Of a stretch of 64,000 bases of DNA, positions 11,481 through 28,212 are shown in pieces (positions within the stretch are counted from its first letter, which is position 1; each line of letters starts with the position of its first letter). The position numbers and the translations under genes were made by a program. The stretch spans positions 33,923,174-33,987,173 of the forward strand of contig CM055110.1 in assembly GCA_029204225.1 (NCBI GenBank), written 5' to 3'. The stretch comes from Diphasiastrum complanatum (lineage: Eukaryota; Streptophyta; Lycopodiopsida; Lycopodiales; Lycopodiaceae). The notes beneath the pieces were generated by a model. The model made no database searches. It was not told the DNA's origin and saw nothing but the letters and a program-made list of their open reading frames with translations.

Positions 11481-11859
11481 TTTGGAAGTCCAACTACAAA
11501 ATCCATAGATATGCTTTCTTATTTCTTATCTGGGATATCTAACAAATGCAACAAACCAGCAGCCTTATGGCGTTCAGCTTTGCTAGTTGACAGGGTTTGC
11601 ATTTAACAACATATGGCTTGAGCTTTGGCCAATAAAATTCTCTCTTAACCAAGTCCAGAGTCCCGTGTATACCGAGATGTCCTTCATAGAGTATGTCATG
11701 ACATTCAAACAAAATCTTCCGTTTGAGCTCATCATCACCAGGTACACAAACATTCCCATTCCGAAATAGTAATCCATCTCGAATGGTGAATTGTTCCACA
11801 ATCTTCTTATCTTTCTTAGTTAGTTGAGTCCCCTGTGTTTCTGACTCAACATTGTCCAC
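11481..11859 (-). pseudogene. Ty3/gypsy integrase 5' part (H2C2 zinc domain)
   Basis: The minus-strand frame shows DGLLFRNGNVCVPG, HDILYEGHLGIHGTLDLVKREFYWPKL and CKPCQLAK, the H2C2 zinc-binding region of gypsy integrase. Nearer the insertion point the sequence encodes SISMDFVVGLPK, the start of the catalytic core with its first Asp. A stop or frame break lies near 11539. The core then continues at 5211 after the copia. The protein would be restored only by removing the nested element. Confidence 0.88.
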
Positions 11860-11871
11860 ATTTCTTCCGGT

Positions 11872-12120
11872 CTAAACAATGTTCCAAATGTGACCAAAAT
11901 GGAAATCTGATTCATATTTTTCTCTCAGCGAAAGATATAGATTCGTAGAAATCTGGGTGAATGACAACTCGTTCAGTTCACCGTTCCGACTAAGAGCATC
12001 TCCAACTTGATTAGAGCTGTCTCTTATGTAACGGATTTCATGATCGAATTCTTGCATCAATTTAGCCCATGTTCAAAAATACTTAAGAGGCTGGTGATCC
12101 GTATATACTACAAACTCTAC
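11872..12120 (-). pseudogene. Gypsy RNase H end
   Basis: VYTDHQPLKYF (near 12075-12110) and MMQEFDHEIRYIRDSSNQVGDALSR are the last part of gypsy RNase H before integrase. The frame breaks at about 12060-12073. RT and protease of this element are absent. Confidence 0.85.
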
Positions 12121-12720
12121 CATACAAGTAGTTCGCTTGCATTCGTTCTGATAGTCGGCTGGAAAACCTAGGACAAACTGCCATAGTGCCAACTTCGCAT
12201 CGAATGATGGAACCCTATTCCATAGGTCTATGAATTCTTGGATATAAGAGTTTAAACTCTTTGTACCCATCTTGCAGTTTACGAACTTTAGGTAGTAGTC
12301 CACATCATCAGCAACTACAAAAGCTTTTTTGAAAACTTCCGCAAACGCATCCCAGGTAGTTGGCTTCACCGGTAAATCTCGCCACCACGATGACGCTTTG
12401 TCGTGTAAGAACAGCACAACACTTTCAATTTTCTTCTCATCAGGAACACCGTGCAGATTGAAGTAACTACTCCACTTGGCCAGCCAGTCCTTGACGACCT
12501 CAAGTTTCTTCTCCTTCTTCTTGCCCGAATAAACCTCCGGTTGAAACGAGATTGGGTGAAGACATCAATTTGACTTGATTCAAAAAAAGACCTCCATTTG
12601 TTGATCTCTCATCTGATTACGATTATTCATGTCATTTAGTGTTGTACTCAATTGCTGACAAATCACCATATAAGATGGCGCACCTAGATTTGTAGCTTGA
12701 TTTGAAGTTTCTTCGGCCAT
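12121..12720 (-). pseudogene. Gypsy gag joined to RNase H by internal deletion
   Basis: The frame starts at the ATG at 12720 (MAEETSNQATNLGAP). A break occurs near 12580, then LHDKASSWWRDLP, AFAEVFKKAF and SLNSYIQEFIDLW follow, typical of the retrotransposon gag domain. At about 12120 the gag runs in frame straight into RNase H (VVYTDHQPLKYF). Protease, RT and most of RNase H were removed by one deletion that kept the frame. Confidence 0.85.
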
Positions 12721-14904
<2,184 letters not shown>

Positions 14905-15151
14905 TGTTATGTCCATGACCAGTATATAGGATACAGTATACTCCTAGTCTTGGATACACGGTACTCCAGTGAAATGAGCTGTTAGTTATGCCACGTTATA
15001 CTGGACATGACCCGAAAGTAACTAATATCCTTGTGAGGCCTAGAACACACTAAGTGGAGTTTAGACAAGGTAATGAGACAATGTATGCATGTGTAGAGTT
15101 ATCAACAACAATTTTATAAATAGTTGGTCCATGCATAGGACTCTATTCTAG
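14905..15151 (+). repeat. Gypsy LTR fragment, inverted
   Basis: It starts TGTTATGTCCATGACCAGTA and matches the minus strand of 4160 down to about 3915, then breaks off after GACTCTATTCTAG. It adjoins the same target sequence (GTTTG, the complement of CAAAC) as the LTR at 3638, so both pieces come from one insertion event. Confidence 0.82.
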
Positions 15152-15188
15152 ACCCACCAACCAACCCGCAGCTAGTGAATCCCTTAGG

Positions 15189-15225
15189 GGGCAGTTAGCT
15201 CCCCATAAGGGACAGCTAACTGCCC
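15189..15225. repeat. Short perfect hairpin
   Basis: GGGCAGTTAGCT and AGCTAACTGCCC form a 12-bp stem around a 13-nt loop. Function unknown. Confidence 0.7.
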
Positions 15226-15297
15226 ACCATCAGACCTTTAATACACTGTGGTAGATCATAGGACAAACCTAGAAAAGTATTAGTTAAAAGCAGTTTG

Positions 15298-16035
15298 TTA
15301 ATGATAAGGCAAAGCTTTTCCCTCATAAAACCATTTTTTTGAAAAGCGCCCAATAAGATTGCTACCTCTCTTATAAAAGTACTGGGAGATAATTACTTTG
15401 TACGAGTTGTAGACTGGCCTATTGGAAGCCAAATGTATGTACTGTAAGTATTGAAAAGGTAAGTCTCTTCTTTTATCAAACTTTGCAAGCTGATAAACAC
15501 CGGTGTCTGGATTAAAAATAATCAAAATGTTCAAAAAACTGGGGTGTTTTTGCTTCACAAGACTTTTTTTCGATATCAAGAAATTCTAGAGGATAAATCC
15601 AGAAAGGGTTATCTGGTACTCTAATCTGATTTTTGTCCATAAACGCATCAATAATGGGATTATTAATGAAGCAGATGTCATCAATATATCTAAACAAGTG
15701 ACAAAAAACATTCATATCTTTTCTGAGACCTAACCTGGCCAGTCTCTTAATAAAATGAGCTTCAAAGAACGCAAGATACCAGTTACACCAAGTAGGTGAG
15801 CATGGAAAACTCATCGGTATACCACGAATCTGTCTCCAAGTTTTGTTTCCTAACCTGACAATACAATTGTCTATAAGGAAGGCATTCTAGAGATTTTTAT
15901 CGATATTGTACCACCCTTCCGACTTTCTATTATTCCATGACGATTTAAAGGCCTCTCTTTCTTGTTCCCATTTGAAACTCAGAAAACTCTTATTGGAATG
16001 TTTGAATGCATATGTAATGGATTTATCCATGATAG
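15298..16035 (-). pseudogene. Penelope-like reverse transcriptase relic
   Basis: Minus-strand RT that is neither copia nor gypsy. In order: IVRLGNKTWRQIRGIPMSF with CSPTWCNWYLAFFE, the active-site stretch HLFRYIDDICFINN (YIDD at 15677-15688), IYPLEFLDIE, and downstream FDKRRDLPF, YIHLASNRPV and YKVIISQ. The GIPM...CSP..., FRYIDD, FLD and DKR...SN.P...Y.V..SQ order recalls Penelope-like RTs and their relatives, which prime at DNA nicks or telomeres. Stops (TAG at 15887-15889) and a frameshift near 15550 show that it is dead. No GIY-YIG endonuclease was found. The exact clade is uncertain. Confidence 0.7.
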
Positions 16036-16481
16036 TAGGTGGAGGTAGGGGTTCCCCATAACCCAAAAGAGCAGCTTCTTAAAACCATCCCGTGGACTAA
16101 AACATGAAAACAGACCTTTGTTAGCTTATGAACCAGATAAAAGGTAAGGGTTTAGTACTATCCCAACCAAGGAATAGTCGAAGTTACACCACAAGGGTGC
16201 AGAGAGAGAGAGATACACAATTTAACATAGTTCCTCTTGACAAAGCAAGACCAAACCCTTTGAAGCCTTTATTCATAAACCAACAAGGTACAGTAAAGCT
16301 GAAAAGTAAAATACAGTACAGTAAAGCACCATATAACATAACCACTCTCAAAATGTCCAACTGATACCTGCCACCATCCCACAACACAAAACCGCACAAG
16401 TTAGTACAGTGGGGAAGACAGGTGTCATAGCTGAGCGTTAGTTGTTATTCATGTCCAAAAGAAGTTATACTACTCATCAGC
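16036..16481. other. No gene recognised
   Basis: Intergenic sequence between the RT relic and the tandem repeat. Nothing supported. Confidence 0.5.
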
Positions 16482-17127
16482 AAAAATAGCATTTTAAAAC
16501 ATAGTCCAGTCTTCCCAAACACAAAGACGATTTTATAGCGATAGGCCAAGCCCCTCCGTTACCGTATCAGGACGAGTGCCATGCTGATCATTTTTTGGGC
16601 ATTGGTCCGTATCAGTTTATTTTGTTTATAGCAAAAGTATGAAAAGTTTCACCGTATATATTGCTTATTACTAAAAGAAATGGTGTGAACACGTGTGCTG
16701 GTGTCAGAGCAAATCCATGCTATTCTAACCCGTGTGACTTAAGAAACGTCACGCACTATTGTCCATACTCCTGAGCATATCCATGCTTTCCAGTCGTATC
16801 TCACCAAAAATAGCGTTTTAAAACATAGTCCAGTCTTCCCAAACACAAAGACGATTTCATAGCAATAGGCCAAGCCCCTCCGTTACCGTATCAGGGCGAT
16901 GCCATGCTGATCATTTTTTGGACATTGGTCCGTATCAATTTATTTTGTTTATAGCAAAAGTATGAAAAGTTTTCACCGTATATATTGCTTATTGCTAAAA
17001 GAAATGGTGTGAACACATGTGTCGGTGTCAGAGCAAATCCATGCTATTCTAACCCGTGTGACTTAAGAAACGTCACGCACTACTGTCCATACTCCTAAGC
17101 ATATCCATGATTTCCAGTCATATATCA
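16482..17127 (+). repeat. Tandem duplication, 324-bp unit x2
   Basis: Units 16482-16805 and 16806-17127 both begin AAAAATAGC and share AACATAGTCCAGTCTTCCC and GAAACGTCACGCACTA; they differ at scattered sites. Shorter echoes (AAATCCATG, ATCAGGGC) continue to about 17400. Confidence 0.85.
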
Positions 17128-17441
17128 CCATAAACTAATATGACAACCGAATGGGTAATAAATTATCACAAGCCATGGCTGAATAGTGTAGCTACGAGTA
17201 AACTTTCGTTAATCGTAACCCCATATCCATCCCGTGGTTTTTGGACCCTTGTATCAGATAGGTTTCATTTTATCAATGAGATTCTCATGGTTTTTACAAG
17301 GTATCAGGGCAGATCCGTGCCATTCTAATCCTTTTGTAAGAACCGTTTATCTTACGCAAATCCATGTTGTCCAAGATAACATGAAGAGAACCCTTGTTTT
17401 AAGACAGCATGGGTGTCATTAAACGCAGAAAAATTATATTA

Positions 17442-17797
17442 CTTATGAAGTGATATAGTCGAACTGAGTAGAAACCGAGTAAATTCTGTATTTGGAATCT
17501 TTAATAGTCACCTAGAATGGAATACATTTGTGAAGGGACACCTTACCTTTTGAGCATATGTGATGCTTGGAAAATCTAAAAACTGTTCGGAAAATTCTTA
17601 CCTGGATGATTGTAGCAATGGTTTCTTGTGAGGATGCCATGTTTTAGTCCCCTCGAGTGCTCTTGCCTTCCTTAGTCTTAAACCGTTCATAACATTATTG
17701 TCAGCCTTTTTGAAAGCGAAAGTAAGTACGGAGAGCCTACCATTCACTACTTATACAAATCTGAAGCGAATGCTTTAGTGTGCATACCTGTGCAAAC
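17442..17797 (+). repeat. Duplicated flank, copy 2 (empty site)
   Basis: Matches 3279-3637 and runs uninterrupted through CAAAC (17793-17797) into the right inverted-repeat arm. It shows the locus before the gypsy insertion. Confidence 0.8.
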
Positions 17798-19039
<1,242 letters not shown>

Positions 19040-19099
19040 CGAAAGTGAAATGGACAGAGTTTTATTAGGAAGAGTAGAAAGATGATCAAATACAAGAGA

Positions 19100-20401
19100 A
19101 ATGGCTCCCTCTTATAGATTTAAAGAATGTAAATCCGGAAGTGGATTTACGAGTGTCTACATCTCCTACCCAACTTGTATCTGTGTAACCACTGAGTAAA
19201 TTGAGTTTGTCATTGCCGACTGCTCCATAACAAATGCAAAAGTTTATAGTAGCTCAAAGATATCTCATGAATCTGATAAGACCCTTCAATGTGTTACACC
19301 AAGATGAGTCATAAATTGACTGAGAGAGCTGACTGCAAAAGCTATGTCTGGCCTGGTATGGATCATGGCGTACATAAGAGATCCTATAATAGAATGATAA
19401 GGATACTCACGCATCTGTTGCTTCCCATGAATTGTTTGGGGACACTGGTCCTTTGACAATTTGAGGCCTGGTTCCATTGGTGAGAGAGCTAACTTGCAAT
19501 TCATCAAATTATATCTGACTAACATGTTGTAGATGTAACTCTGTTGTGTAATGTAGACCAACTTCTGTTTTCTATCTCTGTGGATTTGTATACGAAGGCA
19601 GAAATGAGCTTCGCCCAGATCAATCATGTCGAATTCGGAAGATAGCATTGTATTCTCCTCTTTTATCAGATAGGTATTGTTGCTGAAAAGCAATGTATCA
19701 TCCACGTATAAAGTGATAATGATAAAAGACTGCTGCACTGCTCTGAAGTAAACATTTGAATCTAAAGAGCTAGGTGTGTAGTCGTGATCAATAAGGAAAG
19801 TACTGATCATTTGAAACCATGCTCGAGCATATTGCTTCAAGCCATAAAGTGCCTTATGGAGTTTACACACATGATTGTGTTTACCCTCGATAATACAACC
19901 TTCGGGTTGCACCATGTAAATGTCTTCTTCGATAACTCCATTGAGATATGTTGTCTGTACATCCATTTGATGTATTTCCAAATCTGTTGTAGCGGCAAAT
20001 GATAGCAAAAGTCAAATAGAAGGATGCTTGACTACTGGACTAAAGGTCTCAGTGTTAGCGACGTTGTATACCTGAGAAAATCCTCTGGCGACAAGTCGTG
20101 CATTTCTTCTGTTGATGCTTCCATCTGCATTGTATTCGACTTTGAAAATCCATTTGCAATCAACTATGTTTCTGCTAGTAGGTAATTTCGACAATTGTCC
20201 ATGTCTGGTTCTTGATAAGAGATGAATACTCTTTATCCATAGCTTCTTTTCAGAGATCTGAATTAGGCTGACTGAGTGCCTCTTGGACAGACGTCGGTTC
20301 CTGAACAAGATAGGCTGCAGACTCGTTGATATACCGGATAGGTGGTCTGCTAGCCCTTGATGATCTTCTGGGTAGTAGAGGAAGTTGATCGTTTCCATCA
20401 T
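19100..20401 (-). pseudogene. Copia RT to RNase H fragment
   Basis: A copia family different from the nested one. The minus strand gives CKWIFKVEYNADGSINRRNA, ARLVARGFSQ, the catalytic block MDVQTTYLNGVIEEDIYMVQ, ALYGLKQYARAWF, LYVDDTLLFSN, IHTRPDIAFAVSSLSQF and then the start of RNase H, DVDTRKSTSGFTFF. Frame breaks occur near 20010 and 19286. Ends are truncated: the left end stops just after the RNase H start, and no LTR was found. Confidence 0.88.
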
Positions 20402-20575
20402 ACTATAATTGCTACAATAATCCTTCTGCTTGCGCGATCTCTAGTGATCTCCATACCAAGTAGGTAATGAACTGGCCCTAAATCAGTCATTTCAAATTCT
20501 TGTGACAGTAGAGACTTTGTCTCGTGCAATAACTAAGTTGAGTTGCTGATGATTAAAGCATAGTCAACATATAAG
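20402..20575 (-). pseudogene. Second copia RT fragment
   Basis: The minus strand reads ILYVDYALIISNST, then a TAG, then EFEMTDLGPVHYLLGMEITR. This is the RT active-site region of another copia, with the second Asp of YVDD changed to Tyr. It directly abuts the previous fragment but repeats the same RT segment, so it is from a separate insertion. Confidence 0.8.
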
Positions 20576-23370
<2,795 letters not shown>

Positions 23371-23376
23371 TTTATT
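23371..23376 (-). terminator. Candidate poly(A) signal of CRT3
   Basis: AATAAA on the minus strand, 34 bases after the stop codon. A transcript ending shortly after it would have a very short 3' UTR; other signals further downstream are possible. Confidence 0.4.
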
Positions 23377-23409
23377 CCTTCATGGTTAGCTGATTGTGGG
23401 CACCTTATC

Positions 23410-26400
23410 TCACAGCTCATCCTAGCAACAAGACACAAAAAACAAGCACACAATTAGTTCCTAGGGTTCAGGATTCGGAGGAACTTGACCGATCAATAAT
23501 ACCTTGAATGCTGAAAGGTGACATGTGTTTAAACAATAGGCAATGAGAGCTGCTTCAATAACTATTCAAAGAAGTGCACCAAGCAAAAAAGAGATCACTT
23601 ACATGATCGTCGTCGTGGTAATCATCATACTGAAACCAAAGCAATGGAAAGTTAGTTCATACTTATGAGTTTCAAATACTACTGTTAGCTTTATACTGGA
23701 CAAGCATCAAAACATGAAGCCATGAAACATCTTACAGGCACTTTAGAAGCTAGCAATTTGTGCTCTAAATTTGTAATTGTTGCTATAAACCCAGGAGTTT
23801 CATCCTAAGGGACTCAAGAGACTCAAGTACAGAGAAAAGGAAAAGCTTTCTTTTAAGAGGCTTAGAAATGCCTTCTTTGCAAGTTATTTGTACGTCTTTT
23901 TAGATCTAAGCATAGAACATAGCAGATTTTTGATGAATAATAATTAGGTATTCCCTGGTATAAAGTTTAAACATACCAACTAGAAAAGGTGCTGTGCCCA
24001 GAATTAAGCCCAGAAGTGCTCTAAGAACTTATTGAGAAGTCAGACTTCAAGAAAGACTTCAGGAAAGCATAAAGTTTCCATATCTTTCTTAGAGAGATTG
24101 GAATAAATCAGAATTTGCAAATTCAATCTGAGAAGTCAGTAACATCACTAAGTGAAGCTTAGAACAAAATATACTTGAGATTATATGAGTCTTTGGGTAG
24201 ACCCCTCCAAAAGCGTTAGGTTCTTTTGCAAAAAACTACCAAAATCAGGAAGATTAAGAGCGAATACATCATAAAAAACCTTCCAGTATGGCTTATAGCG
24301 TATGTAATATGTTTGGGACACGTACCAGAAGAAAAAACCAATGTTATACCATCAAAAAATAAAATTTTAGAAAAAATGCAAAACCTAAAAAAAAATATAA
24401 AATATATAATCTGAAAAAAAAAATGCAAAAAAAAAAATTAAATTGGAAAAAAAAATCCATGCCCACCTTCACGTGTGGCATTATTTGGGGATCTCTTCCA
24501 GGGCAAAAGGCCCTCAAGGGAGGACCTTCCGCGTGGCACTATCTATACTGTGGCCAACTCTCTCTCACTCTCTCTTGCGTCAATTCCTTCAAAATTTGCT
24601 GATCCCGAAAATGTTTCTATTTCAAATCAACAATCTGTTGTTGTAGATTGTTGATTGCAAGCAACAAAGATTCGGAATCCATCTGCCACCTGTCCAGATC
24701 TGGACAGTGCCACATGGCAATGTAACGCAGGGCCACAAACTGTTTTTTTTTTTTGATTAAAAAAATTGAAAAACAGCGACTAGAAGGAACCGAAACGTGG
24801 GTAAAAAACACATTTCACAGAATTTTTAAAAATATCGTCAAGAGATCAAAAACTTACAAGAAAACAAAATCAGATCAACACACCTGCTTTAGGCATGCAG
24901 TGGCTCTAATACCATATGTTAGACTCTCTCGTACCACATACCTCCAGGTGCCAGTTAACCACAAGAGACCGAACGATTCACATTCCACCCCGCCATAGGA
25001 CCTAATCCGGGTCCACCCTCCGTGGCCTGGCCTGTGACTGTATCAAGCAAGATCCGACCTCCATCCTAGACAGTGTCCCATACCACTGCCTAGGCTCTCA
25101 TCCTGGCCATGCACACGCTCTCCATCCACCTACTCTTAGGTAGATAGAATGGATGGCAAATGAGTCCTCCTACCCTTGTATACCTCCAAGGTGAGAGACT
25201 CCAAACCATGCTCACATCCTAGATCACGTGGCAACCATGCAGGTTCACGAGTCACCGGTCAAGTCAATAGGCCCAGTCATCATCCAGTCTCAAGTTTGGG
25301 TTTGGGACCCAAGGGAGTTGGGTCCCTATATCTCCATGCAGATAATTCCATGTGACAAGAGAGGGGGTTGTGGTTTGCTACCCATTCTCACATCTCTCTC
25401 TTGGCTGAGTACCAATCTTGGTGGCAGCCATGGACAATATCACTTTGATCGTGTGTAGCCAACAAGTTTGAGCTTGTGAGTTCTTTTCTTGAGTTGAAGG
25501 TGTATTCTTCTTCTCTTCTCTTTGTATATCCTCCTTCACACCTAAGACATGGATCCTAGTCCCTCCCTACAGCCTACATCTCCTCCTACCGAGGCTATGG
25601 CAGCTAACTTCTACCTTGGATTATGATACTTTGTTGTGCCCCTCCGTGAGTAGGCCCTGCACCTATATCCTTGCATGGCTTTAGGCCCTGACCCGGTGAA
25701 CTCAAAGCCACAATGGTAGCATCTCCATTTGTGGGCACCTGAACCATGGGACATAGCCACATCCCCCTGTATGAGGTCAACCTCAGCCTGTAAGGGTGAG
25801 AGGACGGAACGGAGAAAGAGAGGAAAAGATTTGCAGAACAACTCTCTCGTTGTTATGGGCTGCTACCAACAAGGACAGTCTACAAGATTGTTAATGCAGA
25901 AATGGATTCACAGCTCATGTGTTCTCACTCACAGGATCTTAAAAATTAATTCATACCCAAATAAAAATGAGTACAGTCCACCGAAGAGATTAGAAGAGGT
26001 GTGAAATTACTGTAAATCAAATTCAGAGCGAAGTTTAGTTCAGAATGTAAAATGATAGTGTTGTGTGATAATGCAAGTTCCTCAGGCGTCAAAGGCAGAC
26101 ATCGTCTGATCAGATTCTGAGGAGTTGTAGACGTTCGTGATCTGATCAGAGTGAGTGAACAAGCGTGAACAAGCAGTAAGAGTGTAATCAAATCACAAAA
26201 TCATACATCTACGTTAAACACAGATGATAGAACGTGTTGCTTCTATATTACAATGAAAGCATTACAATCAGCTGAATTGTTGACAAAACCCAATTGAATA
26301 AGATAAGAGTTGATTCTTTCGAACCAAGCCCTTGCGGCCTGTTTCAGACCATAGATCGCTTTGTGCAGCTTGCACAATTTGTGCTCTTGGCCTTTGACTT

Positions 26401-28173
26401 CAAATCCTTCCGGCTCGAAGGTATACAGCTCCTCTTTCACGTAGCCGTTGAGGAATGTTGTCTTGGCATAGGAAGTTGTAAATTCTCTGCTTTGTTTTGA
26501 CGGAGTGTGTTTTGGGAAATTTACTTCGAGTGTTTGCCATAGATGCAAGACTCACAAATTTCCTATCCAATGAAAGAGGGAAATACAATCCATCAACTAA
26601 ATTATTACACCGCATGTAAGAAAGTGATCTTGTATTCATGTGTCCAAATCGACCATGCCACAGTAAAGCCTAATCGTTTACATTTTCATTTGAGATACTA
26701 GCTAATGCAACCGAGTCAGAGAGTACATATAGATTTCCGACTCTAGTACACGTAGTCAGAGTAGTATCTTCATCAAAGATTGTACACTGTTCAGAAGAAA
26801 ACGTTACAATGTAGCCCTCCCCTCATCAGTTATCTTAGAGAATAGGTTCTTAGATAGCTGAGGTCATAGTTGCATCGAACCACGGTTCGAACCGGATTTT
26901 AAAAATAAAAAATCCCAGAAAACCAGAACAACGTTTTGGGAAAAAAAAATCTAGTTCGAACCGGAAAGAATCAGCTCGAATCGGGGTGTAACCTTGGCTG
27001 AGGTACGTGAAAAACATTTGGAACGGAAATAGAAAGATCGTTGTTGAATACGATCTTGACTGTCCCTTTTCCACGCGGATGGTGCTTGATCCTCCGAGGT
27101 AGATGAATTGATCTTTGCTATAAGCTACGTACTCAGTAAACCATTCTTTGCGAGAAGTCATGTGTTGGGTAGCGCCACTGTCCAGATACCAACTATCGTA
27201 GTCTTCGTTACTACTTTTGTAAGCAATTAGCAGTTCTGATGGTTTGTCTTCATCGTAGATGTGCTCCTTGAATTCTGCCGCATTGGAGGAGTTGGGCTGC
27301 AGTTGTTGTTGCTTCTTGGCCTCGTTGTAGATGCAGACACGACACTCCTTGATGTCGTGGTTCGCCCTCTTACAATATCCGCAAAAGAGCTTCTTGCGCG
27401 ATCCACTGCTCTCTGATTGAGTATGAGGCTTCTGCTACTGCACTTGATTCTTGCCCTTGGAATAGTCTTTCTTCTTGGTGTATAGGGCCAGGGACTTGTC
27501 TTTGACGGATAGATCGCTGGTTTTTCTCCACAGTTCTTCTTGAAGAAGATGACTGATGACCTTTTGGAGAGTCAGGTCAGATGCTCCCAACAAGGACAAT
27601 CTAAAAGATTGTTGATGCAGAAATGGATTCACAACTCATGCGTTCTCACTCACAGGATCTTAAAAATTGATTCATACCCAAATAAAAATGAGTACAGTCC
27701 ACCGAAGACATTAGAAGAGGCGTGGTATTACTGTAAATCAGATTCAGAGCGAAGTTCAGTTTAGAATGTAAAATGATAGTGATGCGTGATAATGCAAGTT
27801 CCTCAGGCGTCAAAGACAACCATCATCTGATCAGATCCTGAGTCGTAGACGTCCGTGATCTGGTTAGAGTGAGTGAACAAGCGTGAACAAGCAGTAAGAG
27901 TGTAATCAAATCACAACATCATACATCTACGTTAAACACAGATGATAGAACGTGTTGCTTCTATATCACAAACTGCATGTTGACTCTTGCCCGGCACCGT
28001 GCCCACTGCATCCCCTTTGTCGAATAGATAGTCATAGGATGTTGGATCGCCACAAACGGATCGGCATAAAAAAATTTACAACATTTTCTCTCCTCCTACT
28101 GTCGCGCGGCAGAATGCCAAAAAAATTTGGTGTTCCGGAACGCCATGCCAGCGGAACACATTCCCCTGGCAAC

Positions 28174-28212
<39 letters not shown>

